Shown here one piece after another: positions 22,200 through 30,174 of a DNA stretch of 64,000 nucleotides (position 1 is the first letter of the stretch; each line of letters starts with the position of its first letter). The notes beneath the pieces were generated by a model. The model saw nothing but the letters and a program-made list of their open reading frames with translations. It was not told the origin of the DNA and made no database searches. This stretch comes from Treponema brennaborense (GTDB lineage: Bacteria; Spirochaetota; Spirochaetia; Treponematales; Treponemataceae), in contig JAMPCJ010000001.1 of NCBI GenBank assembly GCA_023666275.1, forward strand, positions 248,001-312,000, read 5' to 3'. Position numbers and translations under genes: made by a program.

Positions 22200-23282
22200 G
22201 ACGCACCTCGCACAATCGGCAAAGTGCCGTGGATTTTCTTTTTTTCAAACAAACGCTTTTGCAAGGCATCCAAAAAATACGCGCAGAAAAACGACGACGC
22301 TAAAACCGCGAACAGGGCGAACGCGGGATTGTGTTCGAAAAGTCCGAACGATGCAAAACACAGCACGAGCGGATAGTGCGAAAGATAGATTCCGTAAGAA
22401 AAATCGTTTTTCACCGCAAAGAAAAACGGCCGTGCCTTGAGCGCAAAAAACATCACGCAGGAAGCAAGGCAGAACGGACGCACAAACGCAGAAACGAACG
22501 GAATTTCAAATGCTGTACAAATTGCAAGAAGCGCCGCACACGCAGACGCGATGTATTTCAAACGCGGAACAAGATTTTCGCGGTCAAAGACAAAAAACAT
22601 TCCGCTTGCAAAATACGAAAAAAACGCGGGCGCTTGGTGCGCGGTTTCCGCAGGCAGGCGGAAAGCTTCAGCTATAATCGGCATAAACACCTCGTACAAA
22701 ACCGAAAGCGCGTAGACAAGAGAAAGCACGATTTTGTACCCCCCCGTGCGTCTTCGTGTCCGCGCGGCGCGCCGCAAGAACGATGAGCGGCAGCATGACG
22801 TAAAACGCAAGTTCTACCTTTATTGTCCACAGCGAGCCGTTCACCGCAGCGCCGCCGAAGACTCCGGGAAGCGGCGGATGCAGAAAGTTCAGCGTGCAAA
22901 GATTCGCCGCAAGGTACTTCCGAAATCCGCCGTCGGAAAAATATTCTTTTGCGGGAAGCGCACTGAACGCTGCAAGTAAAACCGCGCACAAAACGACGAC
23001 TGCCGCGTACTGCGGAAAAATCTTCCGCGCGCGCTTTGCTGCGTATTCGCGAAGGCTTTCGCTTTTCAAAAAAGACTGCGTAACCCAAAATCCGCTCAAA
23101 ATAAAAAACACGTTCACCGCCGCGCTGCGCAGGTTCAGGCACAAAAGCCGCGGACAGGCAAGCGCCGCCGTATGCTCGTACAGCACGACAAGACAGCAGG
23201 CAAGGCGGATAAAATGAAAGCCGTTGTCTTTGGGAACGAAATCGGAACACAGCGCCGATTTTTCAGAACCGCCGGAAATCAT
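22196..23282 (-). CDS. Acyltransferase-3 (OafA-like), frame broken at a G7 tract
   Basis: The reading frame from ATG 23282 encodes FHFIRLACCLVVLYEHTAA, an AVNVFFILSGFWVTQSF motif and GSLWTIKVELAFYVMLPLIVL, all typical of membrane acyltransferase-3 proteins. At the tract 22739-22745 it shifts and stops at 22668. The next frame continues the same family (YALSVLYEVFMPII, SYGIYLSHYPLVL) to 22196. With six G the two parts join into one ~360-aa enzyme. So the gene is either phase-variable OFF, a pseudogene, or affected by a sequencing error. It would O-acylate surface sugars. Both ends overlap neighbours by 4 nt. Confidence 0.8.
22739..22745 (-). repeat. Poly-G (G7) tract inside the acyltransferase gene
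   Basis: Seven G on the coding strand between ACGCAC and TACAAA. In-frame continuation needs six or nine G (Thr-His-Gly-Gly-Tyr-Lys). Seven gives a 204-aa truncated product that loses the C-terminal membrane helices. This is the expected layout for slipped-strand phase variation. Confidence 0.7.
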
Positions 23283-23716
23283 CGTGCCGCCTCTTGCGCC
23301 CGCCGTGTTTCCGCTGCCGCCGCTGAGGCGCGCTCGTAGCCCAGCTCTTCCGCGCCGACTACTTCGTCGCAGACATCGCCGATGAACACGCCGCTCCCGC
23401 CTTCCGTCAAGCCGCGCAGTTTCTCGCCGAAATCCGCTTCGGCAAAGTTCGCCGCATTTCCGCAGAAGCCGAGCGTTCCGTCCGCATCCGCGGAATGAGA
23501 AAAGCGGCAGCGGTACACGAGCACAAAATCGTACTCGCGCAGTCTTGCCTGCAAAAGCTGCGCGAACTGCCAGGAAAGCGGTCCCGTAATCATGATTTCG
23601 TCTTCGCACCAGCTTCCGCCCGCAGGACTTGTGAGGAAATCCTTGAATCGAACGAGGCTTTTCTGCATTCCGTTTTCGGGCTCAATCGCACCCGTCAAAA
23701 GTGCGTAACGCGTCAA
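23279..23716 (-). CDS. Caspase-like (peptidase C14-type) protein, partly degenerate
   Basis: In this ~145-aa protein a first strand RYALLTGAIEP, a helix with FKDFLTSPAGGSWCEDEI, a core strand YDFVLVY, and a later strand GVFIGDVCDE resemble the caspase fold. The cysteine in GDVCDE takes the catalytic position. The usual GHG after the core strand is replaced by CRF, with a His two residues on, so activity is doubtful. TTG 23716 is chosen because GGGAGA precedes it; ATG 23668 is an alternative. It heads a coupled operon with the acyltransferase. Assignment is by pattern only. Confidence 0.45.
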   Translation of the reverse strand: MTRYALLTGAIEPENGMQKSLVRFKDFLTSPAGGSWCEDEIMITGPLSWQFAQLLQARLREYDFVLVYRCRFSHSADADGTLGFCGNAANFAEADFGEKLRGLTEGGSGVFIGDVCDEVVGAEELGYERASAAAAETRRAQEAAR

Positions 23717-23760
23717 AGCGCAATCTCCCTGCGGCAAATATACAATCTCATAGATGTTAC

Positions 23761-23790
23761 GAGTATACAGTATACTCTTTAAGATTGCAA
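23761..23790 (-). promoter_or_regulatory. Promoter with palindromic operator for the caspase-like operon
   Basis: Minus-strand TTGCAA (23790-23785), 17-bp spacer, TATACT (23767-23762). The -10 lies in the perfect palindrome GAGTATAC-A-GTATACTC (23761-23777). The site is in the divergent gap next to an XRE-type gene, which is the obvious candidate to bind it. Transcription would start near 23755. A 12-codon leader frame overlaps the proposed TTG start. Confidence 0.65.
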
Positions 23791-23815
23791 GTTTATAAAA
23801 CCAACATCTTACAGT

Positions 23816-24241
23816 ATGCACATGGATACTGATAACGAATCATGCGGAAACTATGAAAGGCGCTTTTCCGACCGGCTGCGGTTTCTGCGCAACAAGAAGA
23901 ATTTTTCCGCGCGGGAAATGAGCATTGCCCTCGGTCAGAACGTGAACTACATCAATCTGATCGAAAACGGGAAACGTTTTCCGTCGCTGCGGGGATTTTT
24001 TGCGATATGCGACTGTCTCGGCTGCCCGCCGCGGGAATTTTTCAGCGAAAGCGCGGAACCAAGCGGCGCGGAAACGGAATTTCCGCACAGGGCGCTCGGC
24101 GGCGCAGAGCAGTCCGTCAAATCAAAAGAAGCATCTGCCGAGCTGCTGCACATCTATTTTTCGCTGGCGGAACCGCAGCGGAATCTGCTGCTTTCCGTCG
24201 CCGCCGGCATTCAGCGCTGTCTTTGGGACTGCGGAAAATAA
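23816..24241 (+). CDS. XRE-family transcriptional regulator
   Basis: This 141-aa protein (ATG 23816; 23822 also possible) has an HTH at about 20-75: FLRNKKNFSAREMSIALGQN, then VNYINLIENGKRFPSLRGFF. The C-terminal ~70 residues are Glu/Ala-rich and end in a helical segment (AELLHIYFSLAEPQRNLLLS). That is typical of Treponema-type HTH proteins with a short dimerisation tail. It is divergent from the caspase-like/acyltransferase/GT operon and is the likely ligand of the palindrome at 23761-23777. Confidence 0.75.
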   Translation: MHMDTDNESCGNYERRFSDRLRFLRNKKNFSAREMSIALGQNVNYINLIENGKRFPSLRGFFAICDCLGCPPREFFSESAEPSGAETEFPHRALGGAEQSVKSKEASAELLHIYFSLAEPQRNLLLSVAAGIQRCLWDCGK

Positions 24242-24461
24242 ATTCAAACGCGGTTTTCCGCTGCGGGAGAAAAGCGCAAGGGATTGAAGCGGCGCGCAGC
24301 AGGCGCGTTCCGAAGCGAGCGGAAGCGAGCGCAGGAATGAAGCGAAGCGCAACCGCGCAAAGCCCGTTTTTTTGCGCAGCAAAAAATGCGCCCGAACACA
24401 ATATCGGCGCGACAGCGTCAGAGTGATTTTGCAGACAAAAGCGCGGCACAAAAAAGCGCGG
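24242..24461. other. Intergenic region without a gene
   Basis: I see no gene here. It holds low-complexity repeats of GAAGCGAGCG-type (24313-24330) and a TTTTTTGC-GCA-GCAAAAAA inverted repeat (about 24368-24387) that could terminate the XRE transcript. Near its end is a direct repeat of AAAGCGCGG. Confidence 0.4.
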
Positions 24462-24490
24462 TTGCCGAATGAAAATGTTTGATGTATAAT
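24462..24490 (+). promoter_or_regulatory. Sigma70-type promoter of the phosphohexomutase gene
   Basis: TTGCCG (24462-24467), 17-bp spacer, TATAAT (24485-24490). The start would be near 24497, with AGGAG at 24512-24516 and ATG at 24526. Confidence 0.75.
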
Positions 24491-24525
24491 TTTTGTGTAA
24501 TGCTGCTCAAAAGGAGACTCCGTTT

Positions 24526-26328
24526 ATGGATAAGAACGAAATTATATCGCGCGCGCGCGCCTATATTTCCGAAGAAAAAGATTCCGGATTCCGCAAAGAA
24601 GTGGAAGAACTGATCGCCGCGGCATCGACGGCGGGAACGGAAGCCGCCGATGCGCTTGCCGAACTTGAAGACCGCTTTTACCGAACGCTGGAATTCGGCA
24701 CCGGCGGGCTGCGCGGGATTATCGCGGGCGGAACGAACAGGATGAACACGTTTGTCATCAACCGTGCAACGCAGGGGCTTGCGAATTATGTGATGAAAGC
24801 TTTTCCCGAAAAAGCAGCCGCGGGAACGCTTTCGGCGGTTATCGCATATGATTCGCGCCGGTATTCCGATGTTTTTGCGGAAGCGGCGGCGCTTATTTTT
24901 GCCGCGAACGGTTTCAAAACGTATTTGTTTACCGGACTGCGCCCGACGCCGGAACTTTCGTTTGCAATCCGCACGCTCGGCTGCGATACCGGCGTTGTTG
25001 TTACCGCGTCGCATAATCCGCCGCAGTACAACGGCTACAAAGCTTACTGGAATGACGGCGCGCAGGTTATCGAGCCGCATGACGCCGGCATCATAAACGA
25101 AGTGAATTCCGTGTCTGCCGTAAAAACCATAAGCAGGGACGACGCCGTTGCGGCGGGCAAATTGATTTTAATCGACAAAGAAATCGATGAAAAATACTGG
25201 GCAATGATTAAATCGCAGTTATTCCGCCCGCAGCTGATCCGCGAAAAAGCAAAGGAAGCGACAATTGTGTACACGCCGCTTCACGGAACCGGCGCAATGC
25301 ACGTCGAAAAAGTACTCGGCGACCTCGGATTAAAGGTTATCACCGTTCCGGAACAGCGCGACCCCGACGGCGCGTTTCCGACCGTGGAAAAACCGAATCC
25401 GGAAGAAGCGCCGGCGCTGAAAATGGCGGTAGCACTCGCGGAAAAAGAAAAAGCCGACGTTGTTATGGCAACGGATCCGGATGCCGACCGCTTCGGAACA
25501 GCGGTGCCCGACAAAAACGGCAAATATGTTCTTATCAGCGGCAATCAAATGGGCGTGCTTCTTTTTGATTATATCATAACGTCCCTTGCCGAACTGGGAA
25601 AAATGCCCCGCAATCCCGCAGCGGTTCGTTCAATCGTTACGTCGCAGATGGCGGATCGGATTGCCGCGGCTTCCGGCGTCAAACTCGAAGAATGCCTGAC
25701 AGGTTTCAAATGGATTGCCGCGGTCATGGCGGAATACGAAAAAACAAACGCAAACACGTATATTTTCGGGTTCGAGGAAAGCTACGGATATCTTGTGGAA
25801 AACGTTGTCCGCGACAAAGACGGCGTATCCGCCGCGGCTATGTGCGCGGAAATGACATTGTACTGGAGATCGAAAGGCATTTCGCTGCTCGAACGGCTTG
25901 AGCAGCTGTTTGCGATGCACGGATATTTCGAAGACCGCGCCGTATCGAAAAATTTCCCCGGCAGCAGCGGCGCGGAAACAATGAAAAAAATCATGGAAAA
26001 ACTGCGCACGCAGCCGCCGGCAGCGCTCGGCGGCGCAAAAATCACGCTGATCAGGGATATCGGCAGGCGAATTTCGTTTGATCCGGCTCACGCGGAAATC
26101 AAAAAAATGCTTTCGCTTCCGGCAAGCAATGTGCTTCAGTTTTTCCTCGACAACGGAACGGTTGTAAGCGCCCGTCCGAGCGGCACAGAACCGAAAATCA
26201 AATTTTACATCAACGCAACGTCGCCGGCAACGGAAGGAAATCTTGACAAAGCAAAAGCGGATACGAAAAATTTATGCGAACGCATTGAACGCGAAATACA
26301 AACACTGCTTGATTCGTCCGCGAAATAA
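24526..26328 (+). CDS. Phosphoglucomutase/phosphomannomutase (PGM2-like phospho-sugar mutase)
   Basis: This ~600-aa alpha-D-phosphohexomutase has the catalytic phosphoserine loop VVTASHNPPQYNGYK and the metal loop ATDPDADRFG. The sugar-specificity loop is FGFEESYGYL and the phosphate loop RPSGTEPKIKFY. All four are intact. Length fits the PGM2-type bacterial enzymes. It interconverts hexose 1- and 6-phosphates and so feeds nucleotide-sugar synthesis for the glycan locus next door. ATG 24526 is chosen because AGGAG is 9 nt upstream; the frame opens at a TTG further 5'. It has its own promoter and terminator. Confidence 0.92.
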   Translation: MDKNEIISRARAYISEEKDSGFRKEVEELIAAASTAGTEAADALAELEDRFYRTLEFGTGGLRGIIAGGTNRMNTFVINRATQGLANYVMKAFPEKAAAGTLSAVIAYDSRRYSDVFAEAAALIFAANGFKTYLFTGLRPTPELSFAIRTLGCDTGVVVTASHNPPQYNGYKAYWNDGAQVIEPHDAGIINEVNSVSAVKTISRDDAVAAGKLILIDKEIDEKYWAMIKSQLFRPQLIREKAKEATIVYTPLHGTGAMHVEKVLGDLGLKVITVPEQRDPDGAFPTVEKPNPEEAPALKMAVALAEKEKADVVMATDPDADRFGTAVPDKNGKYVLISGNQMGVLLFDYIITSLAELGKMPRNPAAVRSIVTSQMADRIAAASGVKLEECLTGFKWIAAVMAEYEKTNANTYIFGFEESYGYLVENVVRDKDGVSAAAMCAEMTLYWRSKGISLLERLEQLFAMHGYFEDRAVSKNFPGSSGAETMKKIMEKLRTQPPAALGGAKITLIRDIGRRISFDPAHAEIKKMLSLPASNVLQFFLDNGTVVSARPSGTEPKIKFYINATSPATEGNLDKAKADTKNLCERIEREIQTLLDSSAK

Positions 26329-26342
26329 AATCGATGTAATTT

Positions 26343-26404
26343 ATGCCGAAGAGGACATTCGCTTTCCGCATTTTCGGCGGAGAAAAGCAATGTCCTCTGC
26401 CGCA
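26343..26404 (+). repeat. Long imperfect inverted repeat downstream of the mutase gene
   Basis: ATGCCGAAGAGGACATT and a following CGCTTTCCGC pair with GCGGAGAAAAGC, AATGTCCTCTGCCGCAT in an imperfect ~25-bp stem. It lies 14 nt after the mutase stop and upstream of the stronger terminator at 26423. It may be an mRNA 3'-stabilising structure. Confidence 0.5.
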
Positions 26405-26422
26405 TTATTTTATGCAAATGAC

Positions 26423-26455
26423 GGCGTTTTGTGTTTCGGGAGCAAAACGCCTTTT
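26423..26455 (+). terminator. Intrinsic terminator of the mutase gene
   Basis: GGCGTTTTG (26423-26431), 11-nt loop, CAAAACGCC (26443-26451), TTTT. A perfect 9-bp stem before a U-run. Confidence 0.7.
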
Positions 26456-26486
26456 GAGAACAATATCTATTCCAGCAAACAAAAAA

Positions 26487-27047
26487 ATGCGTAATTACAA
26501 ATATCTGGCGGAATTATTCGCATCCGGAATGGAATTTACTGCGGTTGACACGGAAACTACCGGTCTGCATCTGAAAAAAGACAGAATCATTGAAATAGGA
26601 GCGGTGCGCTTCAATAAAGACGGCATCATCAGCCGCTTCGGCACGCTCGTGCAGCCGCCGCGTTCTGTTTCTCCGAATGCGTCAAAAGTAAACGGAATCA
26701 CCGACGATATGCTGCTTTCCGCGCCCGCTGCCGAAGACGTACTGCCGGCTTTCATGAATTTTACCCGCGGCAGCAAGTTTGCCGCGCACAATGCGGGATT
26801 CGATATATCTTTTCTCAACAAAGAATTGACTTTATGCGGCATGGAACAGCTGAAGCCGCCCGCGGTGCCTGCGGCCGATACATTGTTTATGGCAAGGAAA
26901 TTGTTCCCCGGATTGGAAAAATATACGCAGGCAAAACTTGCGGAACATTTTCTTATTCCCGTTCATCATGCGCACAGGGCAGAAGACGACGCCCGTGTCT
27001 GCATGGAAATTTTTCTGAAAATCATTGCCGCCGTACCGATCGGTTAG
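26487..27047 (+). CDS. DnaQ-like 3'-5' exonuclease (DEDDh)
   Basis: This 186-aa protein from ATG 26487 is an RNase H-like exonuclease with all DEDDh residues: AVDTETTGL (Exo I), AHNAGFDISFL (Exo II), HRAEDDARVC (Exo III). It could be the proofreading epsilon subunit of DNA polymerase III or a stand-alone repair or RNA exonuclease; sequence alone does not decide. The frame is open to 26343 but the upstream part covers the terminator, so it is excluded. There is no clear Shine-Dalgarno site. The 3' end overlaps the convergent LysM gene by 4 nt. Confidence 0.88.
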   Translation: MRNYKYLAELFASGMEFTAVDTETTGLHLKKDRIIEIGAVRFNKDGIISRFGTLVQPPRSVSPNASKVNGITDDMLLSAPAAEDVLPAFMNFTRGSKFAAHNAGFDISFLNKELTLCGMEQLKPPAVPAADTLFMARKLFPGLEKYTQAKLAEHFLIPVHHAHRAEDDARVCMEIFLKIIAAVPIG

Positions 27048-27931
27048 CCGCGGGGAACTTTTGCGGGATCGACGGGCGTATTGTTTTTAAATGCCATGAA
27101 CAGCACATTTGATTTTTTCGACAGCGCATCCGTTCCGGCGGTGCCGATGACATCGCGGTATGAAACGGAAGCGCCCTGCTTTACGGAAATGCTGCCCAAA
27201 CCGCTGTACACATACATATATTCTTTTGACTGAATAAACACAACCTGTCCGAAACCGCGGTATACTCCGCTGAAAACGACAGAACCCGATTTAACCGCAA
27301 AAACCGGAGTATTTTTTTCCGCCGAAAGCTGCACGCCGGAAACTTTGCCTTTTGTATATACAATATCGATAGGTTTAACCGGCCATACAAGATTCGGATC
27401 CGCTTTTTTCGAATTGTCATACAAACGCGGATCGACAAGCGGCTGCGTTTCATCGGCGAGCGAAGAATCCGGAAGCGCAGGTTTTTCCCCGCCGTTTGCA
27501 GGCGGCGGCGAGGCATGTTCCGATGTTTTTTGCGGCACGGAAAGAATTTGTCCGACCTTTATCGTATTATTGCCGCTCATCTGATTCAATATCTTTAAAA
27601 TATCAACCGTAATGCCCATGCGCCGCGCAATGGAATACAGCGTATCGCCTTTTTGAACCGTATAGCTTTCCGTTTTATCGGGGATTCCCGCATCTTTCGA
27701 AGCAGACGGCGCAGGAGGATTCTCTTTTGACGGAATAATGATTTTTTGTCCTGCTTTCAGCACAGACGAGTCCGCTATGCCGTTTGCTTCGCATAATTCG
27801 GCGACTGTTACCTGATATTTGCGGCCGATAGAATACAGCGTGTCGCCTTTTTGGACAACATAATTTTCCTGAGCATACGCCGAAGAAAAAGCGGCGGCAC
27901 ATATAATAAGAAAGCAGAAAATCCTATTCAT
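27044..27931 (-). CDS. Secreted LysM protein with degenerate M23 domain
   Basis: In this 295-aa protein a signal peptide (FCFLIICAAAFSSAYA) is followed by two LysM domains (NYVVQKGDTLYSIGRKY, about 23-68; YTVQKGDTLYSIARRM, about 90-135). A C-terminal NlpD/M23-like domain covers about 175-295. The M23 metal ligands are missing: where HXH is expected there is MYVYSGLG. It therefore likely binds peptidoglycan and regulates amidases, as NlpD/EnvC do, rather than cutting it. Convergent with the exonuclease gene. Confidence 0.85.
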   Translation of the reverse strand: MNRIFCFLIICAAAFSSAYAQENYVVQKGDTLYSIGRKYQVTVAELCEANGIADSSVLKAGQKIIIPSKENPPAPSASKDAGIPDKTESYTVQKGDTLYSIARRMGITVDILKILNQMSGNNTIKVGQILSVPQKTSEHASPPPANGGEKPALPDSSLADETQPLVDPRLYDNSKKADPNLVWPVKPIDIVYTKGKVSGVQLSAEKNTPVFAVKSGSVVFSGVYRGFGQVVFIQSKEYMYVYSGLGSISVKQGASVSYRDVIGTAGTDALSKKSNVLFMAFKNNTPVDPAKVPRG

Positions 27932-27958
27932 ATATATAATGTATCGGCAAAAATACGG

Positions 27959-29233
27959 TTACATTGAGCTTGATTCGTCAAACTGCGCAAAAAAAGCGCC
28001 GATATCCGCGCCGTTTATCGGTTTTCCGGCGGGATACAAAGACAAAATATTTTGTCTGCCGTCCCGCAAATGCGACGATGTGATGCCGTGCCGAATAGAA
28101 CTGTCTGCTTCCATAAATGCCGCAATATGATCCGCGCAGCGAATCAGTCTGCCGTCAACGGGAGAATATTCCGCACTGTTGAATTTTTCATTGAGATCTT
28201 CAAACGAAACGCACATCGGCAGAATATCCGACATCGCATCGGAAGTGCCGCTTTTTTTCCGCGGAGCATCGGAACCGGTCAGAATAATTCTGTTTTCGAA
28301 TTCGTCGCTGGTAAAATAGCGCAGTTCATCCGCGTAAAAATCTTCCATAAGCGGAAGCAGTTCTTTTTTGACAATTTCATCTTCAATGTGCTTCACGATT
28401 TCCGGAAGTTCCTTTGTTGCCTGCTTGACGGGAGAAATAATATCCCGCGTAACGGATTCCGGCAAATCATGAAACAGCGCGGAAAAAAAATTATTGTACC
28501 GCCTTTTTTCGCAAAACGGAATTCCCGATTGATATTCAAGCAGCAGCGTGAAAACCGCGACAAAAAACGAATGTCCCAAAACAGAAGTTGCCGGCACCCG
28601 CGGCGTTTGGTTCCAGCGCGTTTGAAAACGAAGCTGTTCGATTATCATTAAAAATTCGTAGGGACGCTGTTTTGTAAAAAGCAGCTGGATAGCGCGCAAA
28701 TCAAGAAACTGTTCCATATCGGAATTCAGCTGGCGTTCTATATCCCGAAGACGGAACGGTTCGTTCACCCGTTCTATCATTTGCAGTTCGCGCAGTGTCG
28801 CGTATTTATGTGCCGCACGCAATACGCGGGACGCAAGCCGAATTTCCGGCGTTACGGCATAATCGTTTTGAATATACGACTTGAAACGGGCAAATAATAT
28901 TTCATCGCCGATAATATTCCGATAGCTGTCGGTAACCCATTCATCAAGTTTTTTGTATTCATCGGGATATTCCTGTCTGATCATGCGCTGCACCGGCGAC
29001 TTTATATCGCACAGCGCGATTTTTTTCAGCAAATCGAATAACGACGCGTGAATCATCCAATCCCAGTCCAGCACGCGACCTTCATGTTCTTCGTATTTGC
29101 CGACGATATACGCGATTACCATTTTTTCCGCGGCTTTATCCATTTCAATAACGGCAAACGGACGGATGAGATCATTCCAGCGTTCAATGGAAAAAGCTTC
29201 GAATATCTTCAGTGCAAGTTTTTTTTGCAGCAT
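27959..29233 (-). CDS. HD-domain protein
   Basis: This 424-aa protein has an HD-type metal-dependent phosphohydrolase core (about 215-375). It has LGHSFFVAVFTLLLEY for the first His, ALFHDLPESVTRDI for the HD pair, and RCADHIAAFMEAD for the last Asp. The N-terminal 200 residues are helical and family-specific. The HD subgroup resembles YfbR-like/HD_3 proteins, but the substrate is unknown. There is no neighbour with obvious linkage; a 27-nt gap separates it from the LysM gene. Confidence 0.75.
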   Translation of the reverse strand: MLQKKLALKIFEAFSIERWNDLIRPFAVIEMDKAAEKMVIAYIVGKYEEHEGRVLDWDWMIHASLFDLLKKIALCDIKSPVQRMIRQEYPDEYKKLDEWVTDSYRNIIGDEILFARFKSYIQNDYAVTPEIRLASRVLRAAHKYATLRELQMIERVNEPFRLRDIERQLNSDMEQFLDLRAIQLLFTKQRPYEFLMIIEQLRFQTRWNQTPRVPATSVLGHSFFVAVFTLLLEYQSGIPFCEKRRYNNFFSALFHDLPESVTRDIISPVKQATKELPEIVKHIEDEIVKKELLPLMEDFYADELRYFTSDEFENRIILTGSDAPRKKSGTSDAMSDILPMCVSFEDLNEKFNSAEYSPVDGRLIRCADHIAAFMEADSSIRHGITSSHLRDGRQNILSLYPAGKPINGADIGAFFAQFDESSSM

Positions 29234-29368
29234 ACGTATCTCCGTAAAAGCGCGAGCGCAAACAGACGCAGGCGTTCATGCCTCATAAACAAACATTGCG
29301 GCGGCGCGCGGAGTTTTGCGCCCGCACGCGGAACAGCAAAACACGAAAAACGCGGCGGCGGACGGCGG

Positions 29369-30172
29369 TTATTTAAGCGCGCCTTTTTTGCGGTCGGATT
29401 CCATTTTATCTTTCCAGACAACGGATTTTTTCTTGATTTCTTCGGCTTCATCCCGCTCGTCAATCAAAATATGCAGCCGGCGCAGCGCAAGCAAAAACTG
29501 TATCGCAAGTTTTATGTCGTCAAGCCGGCGCGTGGAAAGTTCATAGCGGTCCCGATAGCCGTCGGCGGATTGTCCGAGCAGTTTTTTTATCAGGCGGATA
29601 TAAAACACCGTCGTATCATATTCCGGCGAACTCGGCTCGAAATAAACAGAAACCGCGGTTTTCATATCGATAAGATTTTTCGCAACTACCGCAAAGCGTC
29701 CCTGCAGTTCGACAAACGCCCATTTCCATTTCGTATTGTCGCCGTACGCATCCATAATAAGCCGGATCGCAAGTCCGAGCTTGCGGACAAGGAAATAGCG
29801 TTTTTCCAAAGACAGGTCTTTTATCTGCGAAAGCTGTTCCTCATAATCCGTATACGCACAATTGACTTGATTCGTAACAACTTCTTCGAAATAAATGATG
29901 GCTTTATACAATGCCTTGCGCCCTTCATTCAGCGCTTCCGTATTTTTTACGGAAACGATCTCCACGGAAAGGTTGTTCATGGTAAGATACAATGTTGCGA
30001 TATAAATCATTTCTTCCGCAAGCTGCAGTTTTTTGTATGCCATACCGTCCGCGTTTTTTTCGATTTGACTTAAAATTTCTTTTTCTTTTTCAAGCGAACT
30101 TTGAACTAAATCCTTATACGGCTGTATTTTTGCGCCATATAAATTTCTGCTTTCAACCGCGATTTTTGCCAT
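29369..30172 (-). CDS. Conserved hypothetical helical protein
   Basis: This 267-aa, all-helical soluble protein has no signal peptide. Recognisable stretches are LSLEKRYFLVRKLGLAIRLI and YELSTRRLDDIKLAIQFL. I associate this type with treponemes but know no function. It begins 2 nt after recN ends, so it is probably co-transcribed with nadK and recN. A structural or regulatory role is all that can be suggested. Confidence 0.6.
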   Translation of the reverse strand: MAKIAVESRNLYGAKIQPYKDLVQSSLEKEKEILSQIEKNADGMAYKKLQLAEEMIYIATLYLTMNNLSVEIVSVKNTEALNEGRKALYKAIIYFEEVVTNQVNCAYTDYEEQLSQIKDLSLEKRYFLVRKLGLAIRLIMDAYGDNTKWKWAFVELQGRFAVVAKNLIDMKTAVSVYFEPSSPEYDTTVFYIRLIKKLLGQSADGYRDRYELSTRRLDDIKLAIQFLLALRRLHILIDERDEAEEIKKKSVVWKDKMESDRKKGALK

Positions 30173-30174
30173 TT

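Noticed and set aside
21180-22376. 398-codon plus-strand frame, rich in Arg/Ala
   Set aside because: Antisense of a clear glycosyltransferase gene in GC-rich DNA; composition is typical of shadow frames.
24007-24451. Several overlapping frames on both strands after the XRE gene
   Set aside because: Low-complexity GAAGCG-type DNA opens all frames; none has a ribosome site or family resemblance.
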